Shown: in pieces, positions 48,806 to 60,015 of the stretch
How positions within the stretch are numbered: the first letter of the stretch is position 1
Layout: the number at the start of each line of letters is the position of its first letter
Source: Massilia sp. TS11
GTDB lineage: Bacteria; Pseudomonadota; Gammaproteobacteria; Burkholderiales; Burkholderiaceae_D
NCBI RefSeq assembly: GCF_022012445.1
Contig: NZ_JAKLTS010000006.1
Span: forward strand, 248,001-312,000
Reading direction: 5' to 3'
Length of the DNA: 64,000 bases
Program-made: the position numbers and the translations under genes
Notes under the pieces: generated by a model
Told to the model about the DNA's origin: nothing
Database searches by the model: none
Seen by the model: only the letters and a program-made list of their open reading frames with translations

Positions 48806-51800
48806 TCAGTCAAAGGCCCAGGAGTAGAGCACGTCGAGCGCGCTGTTGGCGCCCGTCTGCAGCTGCACCGTCACGCGCGGATTGAGCTTGTAGCGCAGCT
48901 TGACCAGGCTGGAGGCGGCGCTCGCCCCCTGCTCGAAACTCAGATAGGCGCGCTGCGACAGGCGCTTGCCGACCGTGACGACGGTCGTTTCCAGCCCCTT
49001 GGCCTGGGACAGGCCGACTTCATCGACGCCGATCGCCCCGGCCAGCTTGCCCTGCAGGCCCATGCCGTTGGCGCCCCCGAGCAGGGCGCCGGCGGCGGCG
49101 CTGAGCACCCCGTATTCCTGGCCGGCGGCGACATCGATGCCATGGCCCAGCACCAGCCAGGACAGCTTGTCCGAGTCCGACACGTTCGGGGTGGACACCA
49201 GCTTGGCCGAGGGCGCCAGCGCGCTGCCGCGTACTTCGACCCCGGCTTCGACATTCGTCTCGGACAGCTGCTCGCCCTCGGGCCGCTTGCGCACGGCCAG
49301 AATCGACAGCGCCGGATTGTCGTAGGCGCCGCTGAAATTGAGCACACCGCGTTCGATCTGCAGCTTCTGGCCGTAGGCGAAATAGGTGCCGCTGGCGACC
49401 CGGATGCTGCCGTTCAGGCGCGGGCGCTGGCGCTCGGCCATGTGCAGGTGGACGCTGCCGGCCAGCTGCGCATCCAGACCCATGCCCTTGAGGCGGAATT
49501 CGTCGCCCAGACTCAGATCGAGTTCGACCCCGAGCGCGCGCCCGCTCGGCGCCGGTTTGCTGACCGGACCGCGCGCGCCCAGCACGATCACGTCGTCGGA
49601 CAGGGTGGGGCGGTCCTGCGGCGCCAGTTCCACCAGGGCGCGGTCGGCGCGCAGCTTGCCTTCGAGCTGGTAGCGGTGGGCGTCGCGCAGCAGATTGGCC
49701 TGACCGCTGACGACCACCGTGCGGTCGGGCCGCGACAGCAGTTCCAGCTGCTGCGCGCTGGCGCGCAGATTGAGCTGCAGGTCGCCATCGAGCAGGCGCG
49801 CCTTGCCGTCCACGGCCAGGCTGCCTTGCGGCCCCTGGAACTGCAGGCGTTCGAGCAGCAGTTCGTCGCCGTTGATGCGCGCCGCCAACACACCGTCGCG
49901 CAGCTTCAGGCCCTGGTCGGTCCAGCGCACGGCCAGCTTGTCGCCGCGCAGATTGCCATTCAGGGCCGGAGTGCCGAGGGTGCCGCCGCCGCTGAAGGCA
50001 AACTGCAGCGTGCCATCGAGCTCCAGCCCCGGCTCGCCGCTGGCCGGGGCCAGCCAGGCGATCGAGCGCAGATCGCCGCTGGCGTTCAGGGTCAGCGGAC
50101 TGGCATTGCTCAGGCGGCCCTGCTGAAGTTCGGCGCCGCCGTCAAAGTGCAGGCGGCCGCCGCGCGCGCTGTCGGCATCGGCCACCAGACGCAGCACGCC
50201 GTCGCGCACCTCGGCGCGCGCTTCCAGCTGGCGCAGGCCGAGCACCACCGGCACGTCGGCGCCGACGGTGGCGTCGCCGCGTTCGCGCAGCACGGCCACG
50301 CTGCCATCGATGGCGGGCGCCGCGCCCGGCTCGGCCTGGACGTCGAGCTGCCAGCGCGCGCCCAGCTGCAGGTCGCCGCTCAGAGTCTCGTGGATGGCCG
50401 GGACCAGCTGGCCCAGGTAGTTCAGGCTGACGCCATCGGCGTGGCCGCTGCTGCGCCAGCGGTGGCCGCTTTTGTCGAAGCTGTTCAGCGTCAGGCTGCC
50501 GGTCGGCAGGGCCAGCACGGCCTCGCGGATGGCCAGCTGCTCCAGCTGCAGGCCGCTGCTCCAGGCGAGCTGCAGCGGCGCCGGCTGGCGCAGGCGCAGC
50601 GCAAAGCGGCCGCTGTTCTCGAGCGCGGCCAGCTGGCCGTCCCAACGGTTCTGGGCGAGCGCGCCGCGCAGTTCGGCGCTGGCGTCCAGGGCCTCGCCGC
50701 GCGCACGCAGCTGCACCGTGTGGGCGCCGCGCGTGCCGCGCGTGCTCAGGCGCGCGCTGCTCAGACTCAGGGCCGGTCCCACATAGTCGGCCAGCTCCAC
50801 GTCGGTGCTGAGCGGGTCGTCGGCGCCGCGGCCGCTGGCCAGGCTGGTGCTGGCTTTCAGCTGGCGCAGCTGGTGCTGGCCAAACAGCTTCAGACGCTCG
50901 CCCTGCACGGTGGCCTGCAGGGCCGGCGCATCGATGCTGCCGCCCAGCGTGGCGTCGGCATGCAGGGCGCCAGCGAAATTCGGGCCCAGCATGGCCAGGG
51001 CCGGCGCGTCGAGCTTGAGCGCCAGCTGTTCGCCCGCGCGGCCGAAGGCGCCGCGCAGATTGAGGCGCGCCGTGCCCAGGCGCAGATCGAGGTCGGCCTG
51101 CTCCAGATGCTGGGCGCTGGCGCTGAGATTGGCCGTACCGGCCAGTGGCGTATTGAGCAGGGTGGACGGCTCCAGGCGCAGGCTGGCGCTGGTCTGCCAG
51201 CTGGCCCCGAGCCGGCCGCGCGCATCGAAGCCGGCATTGATATCGCCCGCCAGCCAGGGTCCGAAGGCGGCCGGACTCAGATGGCTGCTGCTGCCCTTCA
51301 GATTGAAGGCCAGCGCGGCCTGCTCGACCCAGGCTTCGCCGCTGGCCTGCACGCGGCTATTGGTGGCCTGGGCGCCGCTGCCCCAGGCCAGGCCGCTGGC
51401 CTCGAGCGTGAAGCTGGTGCGCGGCGCGCGCAGTTCGCCGCTGGCCACGCCGCTGATTTGCACGCTGCCGCCCAGGCCGGGCTGCAGCGCGCCGAGCTGA
51501 CGGCCGTCGAGCTGCCAGCGCAGCTCGTCGCCGCGGCCGCCGAGCGCACCCTGCAGCTTCAGGCTGTTCGGGCCAAGCGCGATCGCGGCGGCGGCATTCG
51601 ACAGGCGGCCGGCCTGCACGCTGAAGCTGGCCTCGCCACTGAGGTTCTGGCCCAGCAGCTTGCTGGGGCCGATGCGCAGCGCCGCCTGGGCGTTCGGGTC
51701 GGCGCCCAGCTGCCCCTTGGCTTCCGCGCTCAGGTTCAGGTCGGCCTGTGGATAGCGGCCCAGCGCCGCCGGATTGAAATGGCTGCTGCTGGCCTGCAGG

Positions 51801-53089
51801 CGGAAGGGCGTGGTCCCTTGCAGGTCGGCGCTGCCGCTGGCCGTCAGGCTGCCGCCGCCGGCCTTCAGCTGCAGGCTGTCCAGGTGGAGTGCGCCGGCCG
51901 CGTGGCGCAGGCTGGCGTCGAGCAGCAGGCCGCTCTGGGCCAGGCGCGCCGTCAGCGCCTGCTCCTGGGCGTTGGCGCGCAGGGCGATGCGTCCGCCGAT
52001 GCTGGTGGCGTGCAGGCGCGTGTGGATGGCGGCCAGGTTCAGGCCTTCGGTCTGCACGCTGAGATCGGCCGCCGGCGCGGGCTGCAGGCTCAGGGTGCCG
52101 CTGCCGCTGGCACGGCCGGCGCTGCCCAGATCGAGCTGCAGGTCCTGCAGGGCCAGGGTCTGCCAGTTGCCCTGCAGGGCGGCCGCAAGGCGCTTGAACG
52201 GCAGGCCGCGCTGATCGATGGCGCGCGCCGGATCGGCGTTGGCAAGCTGCAGCTGGCCGCTGACGGCGCTTGTGCCGGCCAGCTGCAGGTTCAGGTCGAG
52301 CCGCGTGGCGGGCAGGTTGGCGGCCAGCTGCTGCAGGTCGAAGCCCTTGGCTGTGAGGGTCAGGCTGGCCAGCGGCTGCGGCGCAAACGGGGTGACCCGG
52401 GCCGCGCCCTGTGCGCTGCTGCTGCCCGCGCGCGCCGTGGCCTGGACGTCGAGCGTGGCGAGCGGCCCCTTGGCCTGCAGCTGCACGGCCAGCGGCGCGG
52501 CCGCCAGATCGGCGCGGGCGTCGACGCTGAACGGCGCCTGCGCGCCGATCTGTCCGCTCGCGCGCAGCTCGCCATACGGGGTCTGCACGCTGGCGCCGCG
52601 CAGCGTCCAGTTGGCGCTGTCGCCGCTCAGGCCAAAGCGCAGCCGCTGCAGGCGCTGGCCCTGGACCTCGAGCGTCTCGATGCTGGCCGCGCCGATCGAC
52701 AGCGAAAACGGCGGCGCCAGCGACAGCGGCAGCTTGGCCGGCCCGCTGTCCTTCAGGGTGGCGATGCGCAGGCTGCGCGCCTGCAGCTGGCTGATCGCGA
52801 TCCCGCTGGTGAACAGCTGCCAGGGCGACCAGCGCAGCTCGATGCCGCGCACGCTCACGTCGTGGAATTCGTCGCGGAAGACCAGCTTCTCGACCTGCAT
52901 GCGGCCAAACAGGGAACCGCTGACGCCTTCCGCCGCCACCTGGCCGCCGCTGGCGTCGGCCAGCTTCTGCACCAGTGCCTGCAAGGTGGATTCGCGCCCC
53001 AGATACCACCAGGCGCCGCCGGCCAGCACGGCCAGCGCGCCCGCCGCGATGGCGCTACGCCGGATCCAGGGAGGCAGTGGGGTCTTCAT
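48806..53089 (-). CDS. tamB: Translocation and assembly module subunit TamB
   Basis: 1427 aa. A single N-terminal membrane anchor (about 12-30) is followed by more than 1000 residues of repeating beta-strands rich in LQL/GSL patterns, which form the hydrophobic-groove taco fold, and the DUF490/TamB C-terminal domain (about 1080-1427, [48 protein letters not shown]). It spans the periplasm, partners TamA and moves phospholipids or helps autotransporter insertion. The start overlaps the tamA stop by 1 bp. Confidence 0.93.
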   Translation of the reverse strand: MKTPLPPWIRRSAIAAGALAVLAGGAWWYLGRESTLQALVQKLADASGGQVAAEGVSGSLFGRMQVEKLVFRDEFHDVSVRGIELRWSPWQLFTSGIAISQLQARSLRIATLKDSGPAKLPLSLAPPFSLSIGAASIETLEVQGQRLQRLRFGLSGDSANWTLRGASVQTPYGELRASGQIGAQAPFSVDARADLAAAPLAVQLQAKGPLATLDVQATARAGSSSAQGAARVTPFAPQPLASLTLTAKGFDLQQLAANLPATRLDLNLQLAGTSAVSGQLQLANADPARAIDQRGLPFKRLAAALQGNWQTLALQDLQLDLGSAGRASGSGTLSLQPAPAADLSVQTEGLNLAAIHTRLHATSIGGRIALRANAQEQALTARLAQSGLLLDASLRHAAGALHLDSLQLKAGGGSLTASGSADLQGTTPFRLQASSSHFNPAALGRYPQADLNLSAEAKGQLGADPNAQAALRIGPSKLLGQNLSGEASFSVQAGRLSNAAAAIALGPNSLKLQGALGGRGDELRWQLDGRQLGALQPGLGGSVQISGVASGELRAPRTSFTLEASGLAWGSGAQATNSRVQASGEAWVEQAALAFNLKGSSSHLSPAAFGPWLAGDINAGFDARGRLGASWQTSASLRLEPSTLLNTPLAGTANLSASAQHLEQADLDLRLGTARLNLRGAFGRAGEQLALKLDAPALAMLGPNFAGALHADATLGGSIDAPALQATVQGERLKLFGQHQLRQLKASTSLASGRGADDPLSTDVELADYVGPALSLSSARLSTRGTRGAHTVQLRARGEALDASAELRGALAQNRWDGQLAALENSGRFALRLRQPAPLQLAWSSGLQLEQLAIREAVLALPTGSLTLNSFDKSGHRWRSSGHADGVSLNYLGQLVPAIHETLSGDLQLGARWQLDVQAEPGAAPAIDGSVAVLRERGDATVGADVPVVLGLRQLEARAEVRDGVLRLVADADSARGGRLHFDGGAELQQGRLSNASPLTLNASGDLRSIAWLAPASGEPGLELDGTLQFAFSGGGTLGTPALNGNLRGDKLAVRWTDQGLKLRDGVLAARINGDELLLERLQFQGPQGSLAVDGKARLLDGDLQLNLRASAQQLELLSRPDRTVVVSGQANLLRDAHRYQLEGKLRADRALVELAPQDRPTLSDDVIVLGARGPVSKPAPSGRALGVELDLSLGDEFRLKGMGLDAQLAGSVHLHMAERQRPRLNGSIRVASGTYFAYGQKLQIERGVLNFSGAYDNPALSILAVRKRPEGEQLSETNVEAGVEVRGSALAPSAKLVSTPNVSDSDKLSWLVLGHGIDVAAGQEYGVLSAAAGALLGGANGMGLQGKLAGAIGVDEVGLSQAKGLETTVVTVGKRLSQRAYLSFEQGASAASSLVKLRYKLNPRVTVQLQTGANSALDVLYSWAFD

Positions 53090-54813
53090 CAGAACGTGAA
53101 CCCGAGCGAGAAGTGGAAGCGGTACTTGTGGATCGCCTGGCCGTAGGCGGCGTCCACATTGATCGGACCGACCGGGCTTTTCCAGCGCAGGCCGACGCCG
53201 TAGCCGGCGCGCGGCTTGAGCTCCTTGTAGACGTCGCCCGCATTGCCGGCGTCGTAGAACACGGCCATGCCCCAGGGCGGGTCGAACCAGTACTGGTATT
53301 CGGCGCTGCCGACCAGCAGATAGCGGCCGCCGACGATGGCCGTGCCGTCGCGCACACCGAGCTGCTGGTAGCCGTAGCCGCGCACCGAGCCATCGCCGCC
53401 GGCGCGGAACAGGTAGGTGGCGGGCACGCCGGCCTTCTGGCGCGAGGCCAGGGCCGCGGCCTCGCCGCGCAGGATCAGCGTGGCCGCCGGCGACAGCGGC
53501 CGGTACCAGATGCCCTTGGCCGCGCCGCGCACGAACGGGCGCTCGGTCAGGATCGGCAGCAGGGCGCCGCCCAGCATCAGCTGCAGCACATAGCCCTCGG
53601 TCGGGAACAACAGGCTGTCGAGCTGGCGCTTGGTCAGGGTCCAGGTCAGGGGCAGGCTCTGGCTGATGGCGCGCGGCTTGCCGTCGATGGTCTTGCGTTC
53701 ATTGAGGTATTCGAAACTCAGGCTGCGTTCGAGCGCGGGCGAACCCCAGCCGCGCTTGACGGCGAAGTTGGAGACGCTGGTGATCTCGCCATTGAGGTCA
53801 TTGCGCTCGAACGAGGCGCCAAACGAATCGTTGTAGCCGTCCGGCGAAGTGGGCAGAAAGAAGTCGGCGTGCGTGGCCTGGCGCCGTGTTTCGAGCGTGA
53901 CCGCGCTTTTCAGGCGCAGGCCGCGCACGTTCAGATCGTCGAAATTGGCGGTCGCGCGGTTGCCGGTATTGGTCGAATAACCGAGACCGACGGCCACGTT
54001 CTTCACCTTGTTTTCACTGACCCGCACCAAGACCGGCACGATGTCGCCCTCGGACGCCAGATCGGCGCTGACCTCGACGCCATTGAAATAGCCGGCGTCC
54101 TGCAGGCGCGCCTGAAAGGTCTGGAGCGCGGCCTCGCTGTATTCGTCGCCCACATGCAGGGGACTGAGATTACTGATCACGCTGGCCGGGTAGCGCTGCA
54201 GGCCTTCGATGCGCAGCTCGCCCAGACGCACGGGCGCGCCGGCCACCAGGGTGACCTGCAGGCGCGCCGTGTGCGCGGCCGGATCGACGGTGGCGCTGGT
54301 GTCGCCCAGCTGGGCGCGCGGATAGCGGCGCTGCATGGCCTGGCGCAGCAGCTTGCGCTTGGCGGCCTCCCAGTCGGCCTGGCGGAACACCTGGCCGCTG
54401 TGCAGGGCCCATTGGGCGCGCAGGTCGGCCTCCAGGTCGGGCGCCACGCCTTCGACATGCAGGGCGACCTCGCTCACGCGCACCGGTTCGCCCGGCTGCA
54501 CGCGCAGCGTCACCAGCGGTTCGGCCGCCTCGATGTCGACACTGGCACTGACCTCGGGCGCGTAATAGCCCTCGGTGGCGACCAGGGTGCGCACCTGCTC
54601 GGGCGCCAGGCGCACCAGGCGCGCGAGCTGATCGCGGTCGAGGCGCGGATTGCCGCGCCAGCGCATCAGGTCGAGATTGGCTTCGAGCAGATCGGCCAGC
54701 GGACGCGGGGCCTCCACCTGCACCCGGTAGGGCAGGCCCTGGGCCCGCAGCGGGGCGCTGAGGGCGGCGGCGCAGAGCAGCAGGCAGGGAGCAATCAAAC
54801 GGCGCATGTCCAT
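53089..54813 (-). CDS. tamA: Outer-membrane translocation assembly protein TamA
   Basis: 574 aa. Signal peptide about 1-25 ([10 protein letters not shown]). Three POTRA domains (about 28-250; [25 protein letters not shown] is the last), then an Omp85 16-strand barrel with the lid-lock segment [10 protein letters not shown] and the strand [12 protein letters not shown], ending in the aromatic F of FSLGFTF as the BAM recognition signal. Partner of TamB encoded just downstream. ATG 54813 lies 6 nt after TAAGAT, with no ribosome site, so the message may be leaderless. Confidence 0.93.
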   Translation of the reverse strand: MDMRRLIAPCLLLCAAALSAPLRAQGLPYRVQVEAPRPLADLLEANLDLMRWRGNPRLDRDQLARLVRLAPEQVRTLVATEGYYAPEVSASVDIEAAEPLVTLRVQPGEPVRVSEVALHVEGVAPDLEADLRAQWALHSGQVFRQADWEAAKRKLLRQAMQRRYPRAQLGDTSATVDPAAHTARLQVTLVAGAPVRLGELRIEGLQRYPASVISNLSPLHVGDEYSEAALQTFQARLQDAGYFNGVEVSADLASEGDIVPVLVRVSENKVKNVAVGLGYSTNTGNRATANFDDLNVRGLRLKSAVTLETRRQATHADFFLPTSPDGYNDSFGASFERNDLNGEITSVSNFAVKRGWGSPALERSLSFEYLNERKTIDGKPRAISQSLPLTWTLTKRQLDSLLFPTEGYVLQLMLGGALLPILTERPFVRGAAKGIWYRPLSPAATLILRGEAAALASRQKAGVPATYLFRAGGDGSVRGYGYQQLGVRDGTAIVGGRYLLVGSAEYQYWFDPPWGMAVFYDAGNAGDVYKELKPRAGYGVGLRWKSPVGPINVDAAYGQAIHKYRFHFSLGFTF

Positions 54814-54825
54814 AGGCGCATCTTA
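54814..54825 (-). promoter_or_regulatory. -10 box 6 nt before ATG of tamA (predicted leaderless start)
   Basis: On the minus strand TAAGAT (54825-54820), 6 nt, ATG 54813. No Shine-Dalgarno sequence. Confidence 0.4.
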
Positions 54826-54888
54826 CCGGAATGGCAAATTGGATGGCGAGCGACTATCATGTGGGCTTTGCACGACCGGATTCTCACC

Positions 54889-55596
54889 ATGCTCCCAGAC
54901 GCTCACGCACTCGTTCTCTTCAGCGGCGGCCAGGACTCCGCCACTTGCCTGGCCTGGGCGCTGGAACGCTTCGCGCGGGTGGAGACGATCGGCTTCGACT
55001 ACGGCCAGCGCCATGCGATCGAATTGCAGGTGCGGCCGGCCTTGCTGGAGCGCATGCGTGCGCTCAAGCCGGCCTGGGCCGAGCGCCTGGGCGAGGACCA
55101 CCTGATCGACCTCTCGCTGCTGGGCAAGATTTCCGATACGGCCCTGACCAGCGAGGTCGAAATCCGCATGCAGGACAATGGCCTGCCGAACACTTTTGTA
55201 CCGGGCCGCAATCTGTTGTTTCTGACCGTGGCCGCCACCGTGGCCTACCGGCGCGGCCTGACTGTGCTGGTGGGCGGCATGTGCGAGACCGACTACTCGG
55301 GCTATCCCGACTGCCGCGACGATACCCTCAAGGCCCTGCAGGTCGCCCTCAACCTGGGCATGGGCACGCGCACCCGCCTCGAAACCCCGCTGATGTGGCT
55401 GGACAAGGCCGACACCTGGCGCCTGGCCGACAGTCTGGGCGGCGCCGCCCTCGTCGATCTGATCCGCAGCGACACCCACACCTGCTATCTGGGCGAGCGC
55501 GGCGCCCTGCATCCCTGGGGCCATGGCTGCGGCAGCTGCCCGGCCTGCGTGCTGCGCGCGCGCGGCTACGCCCAGTACACGGGCAGCGCGGAGTAA
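54889..55596 (+). CDS. queC: 7-cyano-7-deazaguanine synthase
   Basis: 235 aa from ATG 54889; an in-frame ATG at 54859 would add ten residues but the shorter form matches family length. PP-loop SGGQDS (12-17) binds ATP; zinc site C199, C214, C217, C220 (HGCGSCPAC). [13 protein letters not shown] and [14 protein letters not shown] are signature blocks. It converts 7-carboxy-7-deazaguanine to preQ0 with ATP and ammonia, on the queuosine route. The other que genes are not in the window. No preQ1 riboswitch is seen upstream. Confidence 0.95.
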   Translation: MLPDAHALVLFSGGQDSATCLAWALERFARVETIGFDYGQRHAIELQVRPALLERMRALKPAWAERLGEDHLIDLSLLGKISDTALTSEVEIRMQDNGLPNTFVPGRNLLFLTVAATVAYRRGLTVLVGGMCETDYSGYPDCRDDTLKALQVALNLGMGTRTRLETPLMWLDKADTWRLADSLGGAALVDLIRSDTHTCYLGERGALHPWGHGCGSCPACVLRARGYAQYTGSAE

Positions 55597-55599
55597 GCC

Positions 55600-56346
55600 A
55601 TGCGGCTGGCGTTGCTGACCGACGTGCACGCCAACCGCGAAGCGCTCGAAGCCTGCCTGCAGCACGCCGCCCTGCACGGGGCCGAGCAGTTCGCCTTCAC
55701 CGGCGACCTGGTCGGCTACGGCGGCGATCCCTGCGCCGTGGTCGACATCGTGATGGACTATGCGCGCGACGGCGCCATCGTGGTCCAGGGCAACCACGAC
55801 GAAGCGGCCGCCAGCGATGCGCCGCCGCGCATGCATGCCGAGGCGCGCGAAGTGATTTTGTGGACGCGCACCCAGCTCAGTCCCCGCCAGCGCGCCTTCC
55901 TGGCCGAGCTGCCGCTGACGGCGCGCCACGACCGCCAGCTGTTCGTGCATGCCAGTGCCGAGCAGCCGGGCCAATGGGAATACGTGAAAGGCATGGACGA
56001 GGCCGAGCGCAGCCTGAAGGCCGCCGCCGGCAGCCGTCTGGTCTGCTCCGGCCATGTGCACGGCCCCAGCCTGTTCCGCCGCGCCGACGACGGCCGCATG
56101 GGCGTGCATACGCCGGGCGCCGACACCACGGTGGCGCTGGCGCCCCAGCACCAGTATCTGGTGATTCCCGGCTCCTGCGGCCAGCCGCGCGATGGCAATC
56201 CGGCCGCCTGCTACGCACTCTACGACGACCAGCAGCGCAGCCTGAGTTTTTACCGCGTCCCCTACGACAATGGGGCGGCCGCGCGGCGCGTGATCGCGGT
56301 CGGCCTGCCGATTGTGTTCGCCATGCGACTGATTGAGGGTATCTGA
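55600..56346 (+). CDS. Calcineurin-like metallophosphatase
   Basis: 248 aa. Metal-site motifs in order: D8 and H10 (LLTDVHAN), D36 (FTGDLVGYGGD), N65-H66-D67 (QGNHDEA), a later histidine (FVHAS) and SGHVHG (about residue 149). The single-domain YfcE/ApaH-like type, hydrolysing phosphomono- or diesters with two metal ions. The gene follows queC by 3 bp and may be co-transcribed, without a known functional link. Substrate unknown. Confidence 0.85.
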   Translation: MRLALLTDVHANREALEACLQHAALHGAEQFAFTGDLVGYGGDPCAVVDIVMDYARDGAIVVQGNHDEAAASDAPPRMHAEAREVILWTRTQLSPRQRAFLAELPLTARHDRQLFVHASAEQPGQWEYVKGMDEAERSLKAAAGSRLVCSGHVHGPSLFRRADDGRMGVHTPGADTTVALAPQHQYLVIPGSCGQPRDGNPAACYALYDDQQRSLSFYRVPYDNGAAARRVIAVGLPIVFAMRLIEGI

Positions 56347-56417
56347 ACACCCATGCATTGCGCGGTGCAGGCCCGTACCGTACTATTTGTTAAGTCCTGT
56401 TAGCGATCTTGCATCTG

Positions 56418-59408
56418 ATGGAAGCATCGAACACTCCTTCCGGCCCGCTGAGCCGGACGCGCTGGTTCAGCCCTGTGGTGCTGTCCGGGCTGGTGTTCGC
56501 CCTGTGTCTGGGGCTGACCCTGGTGCAGTGGCGCGGCGCGATGCGCAATGCCGAGCAGGACGTGCAGGCCGATTTCGATTACCGCGTGCGCGAGCTGATG
56601 ACCCATCTCGATTCGCGCATGAACAGCTATGTGCAGATGCTGCGCGGCCTGCAGGGCCTGTTCGCCGGTTCCGGCGAAGTCACGCGCCAGGACTTCGAAG
56701 CCTATGCGACCGCGCTCGCGCTGGATGTCAATTATCCGGGCGTGTACGGGGTCGGCTTCATGGCCTATGTGCCGGCCGCCCAGCGCGCGCGCCACGAGGC
56801 GCTGATGCGCCGCAGCGGCTTCCCCGACTACAGCGTGCATCCGGCCGGCGAGCGCGCGTTCTACGCGCCGGTGCACTTCCTCGAGCCCTACACCGGCCTG
56901 AATATCCACGTGCTGGGCTTCGATCCGACCTATGATCCGGTGCGCCGCGCCGTGCTCGAACAGGCGCGCGACTCGGGCGCGCCGGCCATGTCGGGCAAGC
57001 TGAATCTGGTGCAGGAGCAGGGGCGCGAACATCCGCAGTCGGGCTTCCTGGTGCTGCTGCCGATCTACCGCAATAGCGAGCTGCATGTCAGCCTCGATCA
57101 GCGCCGCCATGCGATCGAAGGCTGGGTGTACGCGCCGTTCCGCGTCGGCGCGCTGGTCGAGGGCCTGGGCGGCGAGCGCGCCAACGAGCTATATGTCGAG
57201 TTCTACGACGGCGACGCCGTGCTGCCCGCCAATCGCCTGCTGACCGGTAGCGAGATCCAGCGGCCGGTGCTGAGCCGCGTGACCGAACAGCGGATCAGCA
57301 TCGCCGGGCGCCGCTGGACGGTGCTGATCGGCGCGCTGCCCGCGTTTGAAGCACGTCTGGCGACCGAGCGCCCGCGCCTGATCCTCGGCGTCGGCCTGCT
57401 GTTCACGGCCGTGCTGACCCTGATCACCCTGCTGCTGTCACGCTCGCGCGCCCGCACCGCCGGCCTGCTCGAACAAAGCCGCAGCCTGACGCGCGAACTG
57501 GACGCCGGCCAGAAGCGCCTGGCCGGCATGGCCGATGCTGCCACCCGCACCCAGGCCATGCTGCGCTCGATCCTCGATTCGACCATCGACGGCATCCTGG
57601 TCGACAATGGCGACCGCCACATCCTGGCCTCGAACAGCCGCTTCCGCGAGTTGTGGAGCGTGCCGCCCGAACTCGATATCGAGCATGACGACGCCGCCCT
57701 GCTTGAACACATGGTGGCCCAGCTCACCCATCCCGCGCCCTTCCTGTATTCGCGCTCGCTGTCCTTCGACGACAGCGAAACCCACCGCGACCTGCTGCGC
57801 CTGAAGGACGGCCGCTTCTTCGAACAGTTCACGCGCAGCGTGCGCCTCGGGCAGGACACGGCGCGCCTGTGGTCCTTCCGCGATATCACCGAGCGCAAAC
57901 AGATCGAGCAGCGCGAGCGCTCGCACCGCCACGTGCTCGAGCTGCTGGCGCGCGGGGCGCCGCTGCGCGGCATTCTGGAGGCGGTGGTGCTCGGCGTCGA
58001 GGCGACCAATCCCGGCATGCTGTGTTCGATCACCCTGGTGTCCGAGGACGGGCGGCGCATGGTCAACGCGGTCGCCCCGAGCCTGCCCGCCTTCTACATG
58101 GAAGCCGTCAACCACCTCGAAATCGGGCATGGCGTGGGCAGCTGCGGCACCGCGATCGCCACCGGCGCCCGGGTGATCGCCGAAGACCTGCAGCAGCACC
58201 CCTACTGGAAGGACTACCGCGATCTGGTGGCGCGCGCGCGTCTGGGCGCCTGCTGGTCCGAGCCGATCCGCGGGGCGGCCGGCAAGATCCTCGGCGCCTT
58301 CGCCATCTATCACCGCCAGCCGACCTATCCGAGTCCGGCCAATGTGGTGCTGCTCGAGCAGTCGGCCCAGCTGGCCGGCATCGCCATCGAACAGGCCCAG
58401 GCCGCGCAGGCCGTGCGCGCCGGCGAAGAGCGCTTCCGCAGCCTGTACGACAATGCCCCGGTGGCCCTGTGGGAGCAGGACTGGTCGGCCGTGCGCGAGG
58501 CCATCGGCCTGCTGATGCACCAGGACGTCGACGACATCGGCGCCTATCTGCGCGAGCGGCCCGCGGAAGTGCGCCGCCTGGCCGGCCTGGTGCGCATCGT
58601 CGACGTGAACGCGGCCGCGCTGAATCAGGTCGGTGCCGGCACCAAGGAAGTGGCCCTGCTCGGCATGTCCCAGGTGTTCGACGACAGTGCCGCAGGCGCC
58701 TTCGCGGCGGCCGTGGCGGCGCTGACCGAGGGCTCCCAGACCTTCCACTGCGAGAGCAGTTTCGTGCGCCTGGACGGCGTGCAGCGCTCGAACGAAGTGA
58801 CGCTGCTGGTCATGCCCGGCCACGCCCACCTGCTCGATTTCGTGATCGTCTCCACGCTCGACATCACCGAGCGCAAACGCATGGACGCCGAGCTGCTGGC
58901 GCTGGCCACCACCGACTTCCTGACCGGGCTGCCGAACCGGCGCGAGTTCATGTCGCGCCTGGAGGACGAGCTGCAGCGCGTCAAGCGCAATCTGGACGAG
59001 CATGCGGCCGTGCTGATGCTCGATATCGACCACTTCAAGCGCGTCAACGACGAATACGGCCATCCGGCCGGCGACGCCGTGCTGCGCCAGCTGGCCGGCG
59101 TGATGCGCGCCGGCGCACGCCGCGTCGATTCGCTCGGCCGCGTGGGCGGCGAAGAATTCGCGATCCTGCTGCCCGGGGCCGACCACGGGGCCGCGCTGGC
59201 CTACGCCGAGCGCCTGCGCCAGAGCGTCGCCGACACCCCCATGACCCTGCCCGACGGACGCAGCATCCACATCACCATCTCGATCGGCCTGGGCGCGCTG
59301 ATGGCCGGCGACGCCACGTCCGACATCGGCCTGGTACGCGCCGACAAAGGCCTGTATCTGGCCAAGGAACAGGGCCGCAACCGGGTCGGCCAGATCGACC
59401 CGGCCTGA
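56418..59408 (+). CDS. CHASE-PAS-GAF-PAS diguanylate cyclase
   Basis: 996 aa from ATG 56418 (a TTG at 56409 is less likely). Domains: membrane segment 1 about 16-38; periplasmic CHASE domain about 85-250 (GVGFMAYVPAAQR, FYAPVHFLEPYTGLN); membrane segment 2 about 318-340; PAS about 370-480; GAF about 505-655 (GHGVGSCGTAIATG); PAS about 680-820; GGDEF about 830-992 with GGEEF at 910-914 and an RxxD inhibitory site five residues before it (RRVD). It makes c-di-GMP in response to an external ligand and possibly cytoplasmic cues. The stop overlaps the poly-A side of a terminator. Confidence 0.9.
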   Translation: MEASNTPSGPLSRTRWFSPVVLSGLVFALCLGLTLVQWRGAMRNAEQDVQADFDYRVRELMTHLDSRMNSYVQMLRGLQGLFAGSGEVTRQDFEAYATALALDVNYPGVYGVGFMAYVPAAQRARHEALMRRSGFPDYSVHPAGERAFYAPVHFLEPYTGLNIHVLGFDPTYDPVRRAVLEQARDSGAPAMSGKLNLVQEQGREHPQSGFLVLLPIYRNSELHVSLDQRRHAIEGWVYAPFRVGALVEGLGGERANELYVEFYDGDAVLPANRLLTGSEIQRPVLSRVTEQRISIAGRRWTVLIGALPAFEARLATERPRLILGVGLLFTAVLTLITLLLSRSRARTAGLLEQSRSLTRELDAGQKRLAGMADAATRTQAMLRSILDSTIDGILVDNGDRHILASNSRFRELWSVPPELDIEHDDAALLEHMVAQLTHPAPFLYSRSLSFDDSETHRDLLRLKDGRFFEQFTRSVRLGQDTARLWSFRDITERKQIEQRERSHRHVLELLARGAPLRGILEAVVLGVEATNPGMLCSITLVSEDGRRMVNAVAPSLPAFYMEAVNHLEIGHGVGSCGTAIATGARVIAEDLQQHPYWKDYRDLVARARLGACWSEPIRGAAGKILGAFAIYHRQPTYPSPANVVLLEQSAQLAGIAIEQAQAAQAVRAGEERFRSLYDNAPVALWEQDWSAVREAIGLLMHQDVDDIGAYLRERPAEVRRLAGLVRIVDVNAAALNQVGAGTKEVALLGMSQVFDDSAAGAFAAAVAALTEGSQTFHCESSFVRLDGVQRSNEVTLLVMPGHAHLLDFVIVSTLDITERKRMDAELLALATTDFLTGLPNRREFMSRLEDELQRVKRNLDEHAAVLMLDIDHFKRVNDEYGHPAGDAVLRQLAGVMRAGARRVDSLGRVGGEEFAILLPGADHGAALAYAERLRQSVADTPMTLPDGRSIHITISIGLGALMAGDATSDIGLVRADKGLYLAKEQGRNRVGQIDPA

Positions 59409-59437
59409 AAAAAAACAGGCAGACCGAAGTCTGCCTG
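59408..59437 (-). terminator. Intrinsic terminator for the minus-strand membrane-protein gene
   Basis: CAGGCAGAC/GTCTGCCTG, a perfect 9-bp stem with a CGAA loop (59416-59437). On the minus strand it is followed by eight T residues (A8 at 59408-59415 on the plus strand). It lies 24 nt after the stop of the gene ending at 59461 and may also slow transcripts from the diguanylate cyclase gene. Confidence 0.85.
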
Positions 59438-59460
59438 AACTGCTTCTGGGGGAAATCGGA

Positions 59461-59832
59461 TCAGATGGCGGCGGCGGCCACTTCCTTGTCTTTGCGGTTC
59501 TTGCGCATGATGAAGTAGACGATGGCGGCCGGGATCAGGGCCGGCAACAGCAGCGGCGAGAGGGCGGCGGCCAGGGCGAGGGCGCCGACGGCCAGGCCGA
59601 ACATGGCCAGCAGACCGAGGCCGGCGAACAGGAAGGCCAGCATCAGGCCGACACCCACGAGGACCACCCCGGCGATCACGATACCAGCGCCGCCCGCGCA
59701 CAGGGCGATCAGGGCGCCGAGCGGGCCGCCGATTTCATCGCCATCGATATTGACGGTCATATCGCCGGTCATGGCGCTCCAGATCACACAGGCCAGTACG
59801 ATCAGCACGGCGGCGGCGGCAAACTTTTTCAT
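59461..59832 (-). CDS. Small multi-helix membrane protein
   Basis: 123 aa from ATG 59832, GAGAGGAC upstream. A hydrophobic N-terminus (MKKFAAAAVLIVLACVIWSA), a short polar stretch (MTVNIDGDEIGG), then three glycine/alanine/leucine-rich membrane segments to about residue 110 and a basic tail (MRKNRKDKE). Tightly packed Gly-x-x-x-Gly patterns suggest an oligomer. No known family recognised; possibly envelope-stress related. Ends at a strong terminator. Confidence 0.65.
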   Translation of the reverse strand: MKKFAAAAVLIVLACVIWSAMTGDMTVNIDGDEIGGPLGALIALCAGGAGIVIAGVVLVGVGLMLAFLFAGLGLLAMFGLAVGALALAAALSPLLLPALIPAAIVYFIMRKNRKDKEVAAAAI

Positions 59833-59958
59833 GATGTCCTCTCTCGTTGTGAGTTGCGATGGACTCACTGTATGCCTGAGCCGCCCGAGCGGCCATACGT
59901 ATGCGACAAACTGCAAAAAACGGGGGGCGAGTGGTGGCCAGGGCGCACCAAACGGCGC

Positions 59959-59986
59959 TTGAAAAGGCCCGATCGCGGCCTATACT
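59959..59986 (+). promoter_or_regulatory. Sigma70 promoter of the small proline-rich gene
   Basis: TTGAAA (59959-59964), 16-bp spacer, TATACT (59981-59986); predicted +1 near 59993. Confidence 0.6.
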
Positions 59987-60015
59987 GAAGGTCCGGAAAG
60001 ATGAGGGACGTGAAC

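Noticed and set aside
49142-53146. A very long open frame on the + strand (about 1330 codons) opposite tamB
   Set aside because: Its translation is low-complexity Gln/Ala/Arg/Gly, has no domain signature and mirrors the codon bias of tamB. Stop codons are rare on the opposite strand of GC-rich genes.
54814-54888. A preQ1 riboswitch upstream of queC
   Set aside because: The short gap has no preQ1-type stem-loop with an A-rich tail.
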